Below, piece by piece: positions 1 through 12,118 of a DNA stretch of 64,000 bases. The stretch spans positions 951,692-1,015,691 of the forward strand of contig CAJNDS010002301.1 of the NCBI GenBank assembly GCA_905221605.1, written 5' to 3'. Origin of the DNA: Symbiodinium natans. Lineage: Eukaryota; Sar; Dinophyceae; Suessiales; Symbiodiniaceae. The notes beneath the pieces are model-generated. The model saw only the letters and a list, made by a program, of their open reading frames with translations, did not search any database and had not been told where the DNA came from. The first letter of the stretch is position 1. Every line of letters starts with the position of its first letter. The translations under genes were made by a program, and so were the position numbers.

Positions 1-3000
1 AGGTTTGGTGATCTCGCTCCTCAGGCTACACTGCGTTTGCCATCGCGGCATCCACCAGAGATTCGCTCAGATAGGCTGAAGAAGGATTCAAGTGCAGGGG
101 TGCCTTGCCAACTACTGCCCCTTTTGTGGTGGTTGCATACTTGTCCCGAGTGTCTGGGACACACTGAACTGTCACCCCGGTTAATCTACGATGTCTATAT
201 GCTTGACAAGCTGCTCGGCTTCCAAACATGGCAGGGCGATGACGAGCATGGCAGCCGTTTACAGAAAGTTGCTTGTCTAGCTATAGAGCTGCGTGTCAGA
301 ACCCAGAGCAACTAAGTGGCCACCGGAGCTCCAAAGCAACACGTGTCGAAACTGCAGGTGCCTTTCGTGGCAGCCAGGGACTCTCCTCAGCTCAACTTGT
401 TGGTCATAAAGCTTTCAAGAGCGGCTTCTGGAGCGGCGGAACTCACGACCTGTCGAATCTCTGAGGCGCCAGAGGCTTCCGCTAAAACTCAGGGTAAGAA
501 GCTGCCCTGAGACGTGAGAGCCTCAGCCTGGTGCAGCCTGCCCAGCAGCTCGCAGTCAAAGGCTCTCAGCATCCCATGAGGGCCTCTGGCCCACCCTCCA
601 CCTTGAAGGCTACAGAACCAAGGCCATGGCCGAAGCGCCCGCCGGAGACCGGCTGAAACCAGCTGGGCCCACACCTCCGAATCCTTAGATGGATTTTTCG
701 AGGATCCCAGATCCCATGAAGGGCCCAAACTCCCCTTCTGCCAGGAGCCCTGGCCTGGTCCCTGGTGGTCACCATCTGTAAAGTAGCCCAAAGAGCTGGC
801 AAACTACAAGGGAAGCTCCTCCTGCGAAGGGGGCGCCCTGGACCATGTCATCACAGCTTGGGGTGTTGCTCTTCCGGCCCTTCCCTCAAGCGTGCGCTGC
901 GGCTTCTGCCAAGAGGCGCACAGCCGTTCTGGGGCTGGAGTCTACATGAGGCTACCAGGAAGCTCGCCTCTCCGCGGTCCTTCGAAGCCTCTGCAAAGTA
1001 GATGAAGGTAGAAGCCTACAAGAGGCAGCACAAGGAATGTGTCGAGAGACAAAACCCTTTGCAGGCCTCTGAGACTCACCTGATGCCAAAGATTGCTCAA
1101 ACCATCCTGAATGTGTGGCATGCACGCTCAAAGTTGGCACGTGTGTCGGGCCTCATTCGACGCGGCACGTGGCCGATCCAACATAGAATTGGAGTGGCAA
1201 AAGTTGGGCATGTGGCCTTCAACAGCTGCTTTGCTCGACGTGACTGTCCCAGTTGCCCTTTCAAGGGCAATGACGCCCTTCTCACACCGAATTCCTCCAG
1301 CTGATGGCTGTCCTTCTGCCCAGGCTGTGGGAATTTGGCACCATCGTTGCATATTCCAGCAAGACTTGGGCAGCCCGAAATGCGGGATACTTCAGAAGCT
1401 CGAAGGCCATTCTCAGATGTGTTCCGCAGTTTGTAGGAGTTTGTAGATTTTGCAGTGGGCCAGGATCCCCGAGCAGCTGCATCGCGCGGGCTACAAGTGC
1501 AATGTGGCAACCATGGACAGCGTGCCGTGAGTCGCGACAGCGCGCTGCACGAACTCCACCGTCAGCAGTGCTTCACGAAATCCAGAAGAATCCTGAGCAC
1601 ATCCTGCGACCCGGATCGGCAACGGCTTTGCCAGCAGCAGTGTCAGAGAAAGGACGCTCTTACAGCTGCCCGTCCTGCCCGTGCTGCCCGTGCAGTCAAG
1701 GTGTCTGGCTTCGGGCCTGGGCAGCCTACCTCTTTAGCGGAAGTGAAGGAGAAGCTGCAACATCACCAGATGCCCGAATCGCCGCTAAGGGGCGTGCGGC
1801 TTAGGGACGTCAGGGACACGTGGCTTTTGGGCTTTGTAGACCCAGGACTTCTGCTTCTAGAGCTTATAGAAACCCTAAACCCCACAAGCCCCTGCAAGCT
1901 CGAACGGACACGACATCCCTGGAAATCCCCGAGCCCCCTGCATCCAAGGCCAGCGGAGACGCGGTATGGAATGCTTCATAGGACTTGCCTGAACCAAATC
2001 CTGGAGAAACTCTTCTAAGTGTGCCCCAGGCTGATTGCTAGCTTGGGGGAGGGCATGCTCGGCCATCTCCCTGACCTCAAAGAGCCGTACCACTCTTTGC
2101 TGGTGCGACATGAGAACTCTTCGTCTGACAACACAGAAAACCTACCTATCTGCACTCAAAGCGCTGAAGCCTTTAAGCCACTCTGCCTCCTATGTGGAGC
2201 TCGTGTGTTGCAGGAAGTGGCGGGCGCGCCTGGCCCCGTGCCCAAATCAGAATTGCGACTCTGGCAATCAATGAGCCTACTTTGTCAAATGTCGGGACGC
2301 CTGGAAGGTGGGTAGCATAGCGTTGAAGGGGCCCCTTAAGTAACTCCGACGCTCCGGCAGTAAGGGTTGATGGCTGTTCAAGCGCAACAAACCCCCTCAG
2401 CACTCGCCCGAAACTTGGACCTGCCATTTCAACACAAACAAACCCCAGCCCTCGGGTCTCTGGGTGAACTTTTCCACCAAGGTATCTTTGAAGGACCAGC
2501 AGGATTCTCAGAGATCTGTGAATTCCTGAAAGGGCGTGGAGAGGTAGCGTCGGTTTATCTCCAAGCCAGTATAGGTCTTTCATTCCGGCTGGGGCTCTTC
2601 CTATATTTTCGGAGGGTAGAGTGACATGTTGCTTTGGGCAACTGGGCGTTTCAGGTGTCGAGACACCCTTTTCATGGAGAAGCGCAAAGAGCCGGGACCA
2701 TGTTGCCCAGCGTGCATCGAGATGAGGCTTGCGGAAGTGCAAAACATTTGCTCATGTGACCAAGCCCCCTTCGACTGGCAGCCGAAATTCCACGAGCACC
2801 GGCGGCAGATGGTGGCAAACTGCGACATCTCCACCATCTAAGTGCACAAGGACTCCAGTGTGGGAGCCGCAAGACAGACGGGAACCACTTCTTGACAGCC
2901 TGGACCTAGCTTACATGCTCGTTTTTGTGTCCATCTCGGCTTGATGGCTCCTTTTGGCATTCAGGGGCCATGCGCCTATGCAGTTCGAGGGTGGACAGTC

Positions 3001-4070
3001 TTGCGCGGAGGCCCGCGTGCCCAAGAAACGGGGAAAAGGTGTTGGAGCCAGGAGGCTGAGGGCAAAGAAGCAGGGGCGGAGCGTGGAGGGTTTAGGGTTT
3101 AGGGTTTAGGGAAGTTTAGGGTTGAGGGTGTGCAACTGCCCGCATTTGCCACACGCCATGGCTACAGGAACAACATCGCTGCCGGCCACCGGAGGTCAGG
3201 GGGTCCGAGGCTCACGGCGCCACACAAGTCGGCGTTCTGGATCCTGGGCGGCCCCCCCAATCCCATCAACAGGAGGCTCGATTCGGGGATCGTTTTCAGT
3301 AAACCGGCCGTTCGCAACGCGCACTGATCCCAAAGGAGGGCTGCCAAAGGCAGCTTTCGCAGAGGAGGCGAGGCCACAAAGCGGCGCACGTCGGCATACT
3401 CCTCCGAAGCATAAACCCACACTTCCTGCATGACAAGCAGGCCGTGGAGTCTCACTCCGAGTACATCAGCCGAAGGGCTTGAGGTGGCCGTCTGCACCAT
3501 CTAGAGGCTCACATAACTCACATAACACAGCTTGCAGCATGGGTTAGGGGCAGTTTTGCTTTGTTTTTGGGGCGAGGGAGGGGCTTTGGGTAGGCTGGGT
3601 TGCGATCTGAGCCTTGCAAGGGGGTCTCCGGCTCTTGCCTTTTTCTGGGCATGTTAGTGGGTTCAGGGAGCGTACTGGTAGGGGTCGGCGGAAGCCACTT
3701 AGAAGAAGACTAGAAGGGGCTCAGCTGCTGTAAAACAACGCTACACAGGCAATCTTGATCTCAGAGGCGGTTCAGGGCTTAGGGGTTTAGGGGGTGTTTT
3801 GGGGCTTCCGGGTTAGCTCAAGAGAGCTGCTGCTACTTCTCGCCGTGGGCCTTGCTCCTTCTCCCTGGCCGGCTTTTGCCCAGGGCTCGGTGTGCCAGGA
3901 ACCTGATCCTGAAGAACTGGGACTCAATGTCTGGGCCTTCTAAGCTGCACAATCTGCTTTCCCTAAACCCTAATCCCTAACCCCTAAACCCCTAAACCCC
4001 TAAGCCCTAAAGCCTGAACCCTAAACCCTAGCCGATTGGCTGCCGCAACTCCTCTGGGAGGTGATCACTT
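1..4070. other. GC-rich region without a recognisable gene
   Basis: Several ORFs of 100-190 codons exist on both strands (for example 1455-2018 plus and 1097-1510 minus). They overlap one another, show no domain I recognise and have the arginine/proline/cysteine-rich look of chance ORFs in GC-rich DNA. Short telomere-like tracts occur at about 3088-3125, 3778-3800 and 3960-4030. Real short exons could be hidden here, but I could not support any. Confidence 0.5.
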
Positions 4071-4342
4071 CACCCGAGGGCGGCTGAAGGCAGCCTCCGG
4101 CGAGGACCGTGCGCGCTTGAGGCAAAGGAGGCTGTAAGCTGCAAACCGTGGAACAACCAAAAACCCTGCAACTTCCCCAAGCTCGCCCTAGGCCCTAAGG
4201 CCCTATGCACTTCCGAGTGGAACATGGCGCCCGATTTCTGAGAAGGGCCAACTTGCCACGAAGCGCGCGCCTGACACCTAGAATTTGAGGCCCAAGGCGT
4301 TGCGGTGGAGAAGCTTACATGGTTGTACCTCAGCCTGGGTGT

Positions 4343-5478
4343 CACGGCACGCCAAGGTCCTCATCCCATTCGCATGCTGCACTGACCGGGCGAGCGACAG
4401 ACCAGAGGTCGGGGCTTGTGGTCCTCTCCTGCCAACCCTCAATGTTTGCCAGCAGCCCCAAACATAAGTGGATTGCTCAAGATTCCGGATGGCTGTAGGG
4501 CTCAGAGCCTGCTGGCACAGGCCGGTACAAAAGGAAGCGACGCTGAGCTGCCAGGCAGGCATCGGTTACGACCCCTGAGCCGTCACTCTGCATTGACCTG
4601 CGTGACCAGCTCGGCAGTGGCATTTGGGTGCATCTTCCTCGGCCCAGCGACGTCCCGAAAACTAGACGGTGCTGGGCGACTCGTGTGCGTGTGAACTGTG
4701 AAAGCTTGGCTTCCTGCATACAGCTGCGGACAGAGTGTTTTGGCTCATGCGCCCGCAAAAATGTGGCGGCAGAGTTGGGGGAACCTTGCATGTCGGCGTC
4801 CGCTTCAGGGTATAGCTACCGTCCCTCTTCTTGCAAGGTCAAGAGAGCAAAGGGCACTCTACGCGTCTCCCACGACAAGCGGCAGCAGTCTGGAGGCATG
4901 CGTCACGGGATCAATGCCGCCCGCGCACTAAACACCTGACTTGGACAAGCTCTTGCTTCTACAGGTTTGGACAAGTTGTGCAGCCCATCTAACAGACCAT
5001 GGTGTTGCCAGCGTCCGGCTTAGCTCAGGCTTGTGTGCTGCAGTTCCTAACTTCTCGCAGAGTCCAAGAACCACCAGTGCCGCCAAACAGCATTTGCGAA
5101 GCTCAAAGGCAGGCTCATCGAAAGATCTGGACGCAGGCTGCAAGCAGGGGAATCTCTTGCTGCTAGGACCCGCTCGTCTTCTCTCTTCTATCACTGCACT
5201 CGTTTCGTAGTCTGTGGCCGCACACTTATTGCCGCCTGTCACGCTGTGTAGCTGGGGTTCTTGGGTTAACAGGGCTTAGTGAGGGCACGTGAAGCCTTCA
5301 GAGAAAAGCACACAGGCTTGTCTCGAAGGTTCGTGAATTCGAGGACTTTCGGCACAACTTCTTCCCAGCTTTCTCAAAGCTGACAATCCTCCGCCGATGC
5401 CTCGACACAATCCGGCCTTCGCCCCTTAGTGCCCGACTCAGGTCGAACGATGCACATCATCCTCGAAAGCTGTCCTCC
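4343..5478. repeat. 1.1 kb direct tandem duplication, copy 1
   Basis: Nearly identical to 5741-6870. The spacing is 1,392 bp over most of the length; the offset is about 18 bp larger at the left end, showing a small indel near 4450-4620. The best-matched block runs from the CTGGGCGACTCGTG stretch near 4670 to the CTGTCCTCC near 5478. ORFs inside the two copies are identical because the DNA is duplicated, not because of demonstrated coding constraint. Confidence 0.95.
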
Positions 5479-5740
5479 TGGAAACACTGGTAGCAAACAA
5501 CCCTTGAAGATCTGGTCCTTAGATTGCCCAGCTCTGCCGAACCTATCTGGGCACAGGCGCGATAAGCGCTTGAGAATGTGATGTTTGCAGTCTGTCGGAT
5601 GCATCGTTCGCTCCCCACGGCAGCGTGCGAAAAGCTGGCCCAAGAAGGATGCCAGCAGCAAAGGCAAGAGTGAGTTTCTGTGAACCCCAAGGGCAGACTG
5701 GCTCATTTCCCATGGGCGCTAGCGTGGCTATACTTACAGA

Positions 5741-6870
5741 AACGGCACGATAGGGCCCTCATCCCACGCGGTTGCCTGCAGGAGTCCTTTGCCGACGGGG
5801 CGAGCGACAGGCCAGAGGCCGGGGCTTGTGGTCCTCTCCTGCCAACCCTCAATGTTTCCAAACAATTAGTGGATTGCTCAAGATTCCGGATGGCTGTAGG
5901 GCTCAGAGCCTGCTGGCAAAGGCCGGTACAAAAGCAAGTGACGCTGAGCTGCCAGGCAGGCAACATCAGTTACAACTCCTGGGCCATCACTCTGGATTGC
6001 GGGCATCCGGGTGCATCCCCGGCGGCGAATTTGCAGTCTTGTGTTTCAAGCCACTAGACGGTGCTGGGCGACTCGTGTGCGTGTGAACTGTGAAAGCTTG
6101 GCTTCCTGCATACAGCTGCGCACAGAGCGTTTTGGCTCATGCGCCCGCAAAAATGTGGCGGCAGAGTTGGGGGAACCTTGCATGTCGGCGTCCGCTTCAG
6201 GGTATAGCTACCGTCCCTCTTCTTGCAAGGTCAAGAGAGCAAAGGGCACTCTACGCGTCTCCCACGACAAGCGGCAGCAGTCTGGAGGCATGCGTCACGG
6301 GATCAATGCCGCCTGCGCACTAAACACCTGACTTGGACAAGCTCTTGCTTCTACAGGTTTGGACAAGTTGTGCAGCCCATCTAACAGACCATGGTGTTGC
6401 CAGCGTCCGGCTTAGCTCAGGCTTGTGTGCTGCAGTTCCTAACTTCTCGCAGAGTCCAAGAACCACCAGTGCCGCCAAACAGCATTTGCGAAGCTCAAAG
6501 GCAGGCTCATCGAAAGATCTGGACGCAGGCTGCAAGCAGGGGAATCTCTTGCTGCTAGGACCCGCTCGTCTTCTCTCTTCTATCACTGCACTCGTTTCGT
6601 AGTCTGTGGCCGCACACTTATTGCCGCCTGTCACACTGTGTAGCTGGGGTTCTTGGGTTAACAGGGCTTAGTGAGGGCACGTGAAGCCTTCAGAGAAAAG
6701 CACACAGGCTTGTCTCGAAGGTTCGTGAATTCGAGGACTTTCGGCACAACTTCTTCCCAGCTTTCTCAAAGCTGACAATCCTCCGCCGATGCCTCGACAC
6801 AATCCGGCCGTCGCCCCCCAGTGCCCGACTCAGGTCGAACGATGCACATCATCCTCGAAATCTGTCCTCC
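5741..6870. repeat. 1.1 kb direct tandem duplication, copy 2
   Basis: Second copy of the unit at 4343-5478, separated from it by about 260 bp of different sequence. Only scattered substitutions distinguish the copies (for example near 6127 and 6813), so the duplication is recent. Confidence 0.95.
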
Positions 6871-7774
6871 CGAGAGTTCGGGCAGCACCAGCACGTCTGG
6901 TTTGTGGCCGTCATTCGCTCCCCCAGATCGCGTGTGAAAAGCTGGTCCAAGAAGGAAGCAAGTGTTGCCAAGGCCACTCCGGCATTGCAAGCCAGCGCCC
7001 GCTTTCATGAGAGCGAGTTGCGCAGCCACTGCGCTCATCTTAAGGGTGTGCACAGCGGGGAGGGCTTGCTTGTTAGACCCTTCCGCATCCCCCATGCACA
7101 AAAGCAGGGGGACGATGGAAACTGAAATCTTCAATTCGGAGCGCAACATCCGGCACGGATTCAAAGTTGAAGGACGTGTGCAGCAGGGTACGTTTCTTGC
7201 ATCTCTCTGCTGCTAAATAGCATTGCTTTGCATACAGCTCGGAAGCTGAAGGAGATGTGGAATATGTGGAATGGGCCCCAGTCGTGCAAAGGTCCCACCA
7301 CTTTCAACAAACAATGATGGGGGGGAATTCCGGGACTCTCCTTTGCCGACCAGACACGCGATGTGATGGAGGCCCATCTGGAACCCCTGGAATTACAAGC
7401 AACGATGAGGGGATCCAAGGTTGGGCTTGGTAAAACCCTAAGGGGCATGTTGCTTGTCTGGGCACTCCTGCAAGACGAAGAAGATCGTGACACAGCTACG
7501 CCGGGTATGCTTTCTCGAACCTTAAGCACTGAGGCCAATGTCATACACCCGGCGATGAAGGGAGCGTCCGCCCTTTTCACTCAGGGCACCGAGCCGGGAG
7601 TTTCCGGCGCTTCGCGAGAACTCCAGCATGCTGGCCGATGGGCCCAGTCACCTTAAGGGGAGCTGAAAAAAAATGGCAAGAAGAAGGGGTAGCTGGGCAT
7701 GGAGTCTTTAGGTCACCTGGATTTTCTGGGCATGGGAAAGGCGGGGTGCCCCACGCAGAGGGAGCTGAAGGCTC

Positions 7775-7965
7775 AAGAGTCCGGATCGGCTGTAGGGCTC
7801 AGAGCCTGCCGGCAAAGGCCGGTACAAGAAAAAGTGCTGCTGAGCTGCCAGGCAGGCAACATCGGTTACAAGCCCTCGGCCATCACTCTGCATTGCCCTG
7901 CATGAACAGCGGTGGCATCTGGGTGCATCGTGTTCGGCCTGGTGAGCTCTACTTTGCATCCTGAG
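7775..7965. repeat. Third, partial and diverged copy of the 4.3/5.7 kb unit
   Basis: The stretch from the GGCTGTAGGGCTCAGAGCCTG near 7787 to the GGGTGCATC near 7921 matches about 4488-4650 of the first copy with clear divergence and small indels. The family is therefore older than the recent duplication. Confidence 0.8.
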
Positions 7966-8689
7966 CCTATCATCCAGTGTGGGCTTCGAGATCAAGGGCC
8001 ACAAAACACCTCTCCTTAAGGCCATGCCGCTGCGAGCAAAGGGCGCTCGACGAGTTTGTTGCAAGTCTGCAGACTCCCCCTGGTGGCACACGACCTACAA
8101 TGCAAGGTCTTACGGAATCCAAGAGCTATGCTTTAGGCCTTGTGGGCACCTAGATATCATGGGAAGTGCGAACTTGGAACTAGCTTCTACTTCAACTGAG
8201 GGATTTCTTCACGCCCTGCGCTCGCAACACCATCCAAACGCCCTTGGCACGTCGCACCATCGCAACAGGAGTTCAGAACATGCGTGCTGTCACGCCTTTT
8301 GAATGACGACCGAGCACAAGCATGCGGACAGAACTTTGCGACGTGAGGCAACAGCTTGTTGGTGCCTGCTGCAACAACGTCCCGAGAGCGTCTGTACGAT
8401 GCCGCTTCTGAACGCGTCCAAACCACAAAACAACAGAACTGCAGCACGGCCATGCCCCCTGATCTGAGACACCTACGCCACTCGATGCATGCGCCCCGAC
8501 ATCAAGGCAGGAAGCAGGGCCGTAGGGCGAAGCCCCGACAGGAGTCTCCAGCGTGCTGCGAGATTTCCTCCATGCGTGCCTTGCGTGCCTGTGGGCAAGT
8601 CAGTCTTGAAACCTTTGCTTGTCGGAAGAGAGAAGTAGCAAGCTCCATTCGCGGGAAGATTGACAGCTTTGGTTCAAAAGACACACCAA

Positions 8690-8778
8690 CAAAAGGAGGG
8701 CGACCGAAACTTATCCCACGTGACGCGGCTGCAACATGATTGTCACAGCCTACAAAGTATTCTAAATCCCATGCGTGC
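8690..8778. repeat. Diverged repeat unit preceding the 248 bp duplication
   Basis: The stretch with AAAAGGAGGGCGACCGAAACTT and ACAGCCTACAAAGTATTCT resembles 9500-9575, which reads AAAAAGGAGGCCCACCGGAACTT and GCAGCTTACAAAGTATCAT. This marks a longer, diverged tandem family of roughly 0.8 kb spanning 8.7-9.7 kb. Confidence 0.6.
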
Positions 8779-9026
8779 TGCATGCTGGGCACACGTGTGC
8801 GGAGACAGACACAGCATAACTTTGCGATGTTCTGGAAGGGCCCTACCCAGCCTCAGAACCGAATCGCAGGCAAAAGTGTGGGCATGCCTTTGCCGTGTCT
8901 GTTCTGGAATGTCCCTCGGCCCAGCGCAGGAATAGTCACCCTGCACATCGGCAGAGTGACTTCTTCGGCGCCAAAGACAACTCACCCGAACTCAAACTCG
9001 CGCCGTCGCAAGAAGAGTTCTGAATC
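8779..9026. repeat. 248 bp tandem duplication, copy 1
   Basis: Repeated almost perfectly at 9027-9274; the landmark GCATGCTGGGCACACGTGTG starts at 8780 and again at 9028. Only a few substitutions are visible (for example GGAGACAG versus GCAGACAG). Open frames run through both copies but resemble nothing I know. Confidence 0.95.
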
Positions 9027-9274
9027 TGCATGCTGGGCACACGTGTGCGCAGACAGACACAGCATAACTTTGCGATGTTCTGGAAGGGCCCTACCCAGCC
9101 TCAGAACCGAATCGCAGGCAAAAGTGTGGGCATGCCTTTGCCATGTCTGTTCTGGAATGTCCCTCGGCCCAGCGCAGGAATAGTCACCCTGCACATCGGC
9201 AGAGTGACTTCTTCGGCGCCAAAGACAACTCACCCGAACTCAAACTCGCGCCGTCGCAAGAAGAGTTCTGAATC
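9027..9274. repeat. 248 bp tandem duplication, copy 2
   Basis: Second copy. It ends with the start of a third copy (CTGAATCTGCATGCT) that diverges at once into CTTTGCACGC. Confidence 0.95.
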
Positions 9275-9289
9275 TGCATGCTTTCTTTG

Positions 9290-10881
9290 CACGCTTTCAG
9301 GCCGCATGGGTGAGAATCGCGCGAGTGCATTGCAAGGGGCATCCTTACGCGAGATGACGGAGCCAAGTAAATTTGCGATGCCAATTCGGGAATGTCCCTC
9401 TCCCCGGCATCAGAACAGATCTCCAAAATATCCATCTGCAGTGCAAGCGAAACTGACTGCTTGGGCTGCTCGGGTGCACAAGGCAACCCACCGCTACCGA
9501 AAAAGGAGGCCCACCGGAACTTGAATCACTTGCGGTGTGCTTGTGAGATGCTTGTCGCAGCTTACAAAGTATCATGTTCGATGTGTGTTGCGTGCATGCA
9601 GGCACGAGCATGACTGCGCAATGTCAGTCCTGGAACGTGCCAATCGTCGATTTGCAGAAACCCTGGCAAATCCATCCACGGGCAGACTGGATGCTTGGCT
9701 CATCTCGCAGAGAGGCAACCCTGTCGAAGTGACCCGCATGTCGAACGGCCGTCTGGAAGTACGCAAGTGCGACGATCGAGCGCAAGCCGCTGGATGAGGA
9801 TTGGCAGAATGGGGTGAACATGGCCAGGCTCAGAATCTTGCTGAACCTCTGAAGAATCACTGAAAGCGCGAGTCTACGTCGAATCCCTTCTTGCCTGGCG
9901 CTCCCATGCACTAAGAGTGCCCCGTGACTTGTGACGTTGCACCTGTCGTCACGCCTTCGCAATAAGAGTCGGGTCTCACGCACGGCATCTAGACCTTCAA
10001 AGGAGACTACATTGGAAACCACAGGTCCAGCTTAGCAGGGAAATACGAAGTGGGGATGGTCAGGTACAAGTCGGTAGAGTCACAGGCTGCATGATGGCTT
10101 CCCAATGAGTCATAGGGGCAAAACAGAAGGGACCCCCTGAAAGGCGTCACCTCAGCCGACCTTGGACGAACCTTGTAAGCCCAAAACCTCCAAAAGGAAC
10201 CTCGGCGAAGGGATGCGACTTCGACGAAGGACAAAAAGAGGGTTTGACAAGCGGCGCTTGCCGAGCCTGATCTTCTTCACTCCCTCGACGAACGGGGCTT
10301 CGACGAAGGGGCGAAGAGACGACGGCCCGGGCGCTCAAACGAACTTCGCCCAAGGTTCGCCTGGTGATCGCCCTGTCCTTTACCCCTGAAGCCATATGAG
10401 TCAATGAGGCATGCCTCGGCAAGGGAGCTCGCCTCAAGCGCATGAAGTGAGCCTTCCGCTTGGACGTCGCCCTGGAATCTCGCCCCCTTCACCCCGACAA
10501 TCGCTCTTGCTCCGGCCTGATTCTCATCAATTCCCTCTGTTGCGATTGCGAGTCAAGACAGGACCTCGCGCGCAGTGCATCATGCTGGGGTCAGGGCCAT
10601 GCGCTCTTGTGGCGTCTGCCATGTTACGGGGTCCCCTAATTCGAACCCCAAGATAAGGCTGCTGTCGCCCTCGGCTTGTCTCAACTCACGGGTCTCTTGA
10701 AGCTCTTGGTTGCAAACTCGGCCTCATGGCATAGGGCCCTTAAAGGCGGCACCTTTTGCACAGCAGTCGCAAGGTACCTCCTCTGCTCCTCGCCGAAGCA
10801 CAAGCAAGGCCAGGGAGCCTCTGGCCGAGCGCACGCCGACCTGGACAAGTATGCCCTGAAGGAAAAGGTGACGTAGACCAA
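9290..10881. other. No supported gene
   Basis: GC-rich sequence containing the diverged unit at 9500-9660. Small palindromes such as CTTCGACGAAGG recur at about 10217 and 10299. I see no exon I can defend. Confidence 0.4.
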
Positions 10882-10975
10882 CCTAAACCCTAAACCCTAA
10901 ACCCTAAACCCTAAACCCTAAACCCTAAACCCTAAACCCTAAACCCTAAACCCTAAACCCTAAACCCTAAACCCT
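10882..10975. repeat. CCCTAAA telomere-type array, internal
   Basis: About 13 near-perfect CCCTAAA heptamers on the plus strand with complex sequence on both sides, so it is an interstitial array, not a chromosome end. It marks the left border of the repeat-rich part of the window. Confidence 0.95.
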
Positions 10976-12015
10976 CAGACAGGGCTCATACTCTCTCGGG
11001 TTTCCGGTGGATCGAGTTGTGGGTGTTTGCTTGGCTTTGGGTTTGTAGGGTCGAGGGCTTCATTGGGTTGGGGAACTTTGCCCGCGCAAAGGGCTTAGGG
11101 TAAAGAGGTAAAGAAGTGCCACTGGGGGGGGGGTCATAGAAGCAATCATAGGGTTTAGGGTTGAGGGTTTAGGGGTTCAGGTCATAGGGTTTGGAGTTTA
11201 GGGTCCCAGAACCCAACATCAACTTGGAACACCCTGGCAACCTTCAACCCGAGGCCCCCCCACCCTAAACCTGAAGCTATGAATCCCACCCAGCCCCCCA
11301 AACCCGCAACCTTAAGTCCTACCTAACACCGCAGCCCCCTATAAGTCGATTGGAGGTGGGTTTGGGGACCCCGTAAACATCTACACTTCTATGGGCCAAC
11401 GCCAGGATGTTCAGGATTTTAGGGTATATAGGGGTTTAGGGGTTTAGGGTTTAGGGATCAGGGTGGTTGTACAGAGACAAGGGCCACTTGTGAAACAAAT
11501 GGTTCCGAACAAATGGTTCCAAAGTAGCCCCAGCTTGCTTCGAACCCCGGGCAACCGACCGACGAAGCTCTCCAGCGTCATCCGAAGTTGCCCAAGTCAA
11601 TGCCGGCCTGGGTTCTGTTGCAGGGTTGAGGGCTTAGGGCTTCGGGTGTGCAGGGTCGAACGCTTTAGCGTGCGTGGGCTTTAGGCTTTCGGGGTTGAAG
11701 TTTCGCGGTTGAGGCTAGAGGGCTCAGGGCTTCCGGCCAATCCTCCCCAGCCTTTATAAACCCTGGAACCTGAACACTGAACCCTCTTCTTGAGCTTAAG
11801 CTAAGGACATTGGAGGGGGGCGGGGAGGGGCATGGGATTTCTGGTTCAGAGTTCAGTTTGCCTTTGCAGGGAGCCAAGGGTGTTGAAAAGCCATGGGCTA
11901 CAATCATTTTGTATTGTATCTGGGTTAGGGTTTAGTTGGGGTTTGGGGTTTGGGGTTTGGGGGTTTGGGGGTTTGGGGGTTTGGGGTTTGGGGTTTGGGG
12001 TTTGGGGTTTGAGAG

Positions 12016-12050
12016 GGTTTAGGGCTGAAACAATGTTCAGCCCCTAAACC
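12016..12050. repeat. Hairpin closing a G-rich/C-rich inverted repeat
   Basis: The arms GGTTTAGGGCTGAA and TTCAGCCCCTAAACC face each other across a 6 nt loop. The left arm continues outward into a long TTTGGGG array (11930-12015). The whole of about 11920-12068 therefore reads as an intron made mostly of one snap-back repeat, next to the exon-like island at 12069-12118. Confidence 0.8.
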
Positions 12051-12068
12051 CCTAAGCCCCCCCAAAAC

Positions 12069-12118
12069 CTTTGCCAAGGCGCGTTTACCCTGCCCAGATG
12101 TTGCTCCACGAGCTGGGC
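12069..12118 (-). CDS. Exon-like island, unknown product
   Basis: On the minus strand a pyrimidine-rich tract ending CAACAG precedes an open stretch reading AQLVEQHLGRVNAPWQ, which is followed by GTTTTGG, a telomere-like GT donor. The upstream tract and the helix-like peptide favour the minus strand; a weaker plus-strand reading also exists. It could be a 3' exon of the EFHC1-like gene or belong to another gene. Confidence 0.45.

Noticed and set aside
1097-2018. Overlapping ORFs of 130-190 codons on both strands
   Set aside because: Mutually overlapping, no recognisable domain, composition typical of chance ORFs in GC-rich DNA.
4738-4747. Relic of the dinoflagellate spliced leader (TTTTGGCTCA, also 6130-6139; TAGCCATTTT near 23313)
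   Set aside because: Only 10 nt match the remembered leader and the flanks do not; 4738 and 6130 are copies of one duplicated segment, so not independent.
10882-10975. Chromosome end
   Set aside because: Perfect telomere repeats but complex sequence on both sides, and dozens of similar internal arrays in both orientations.
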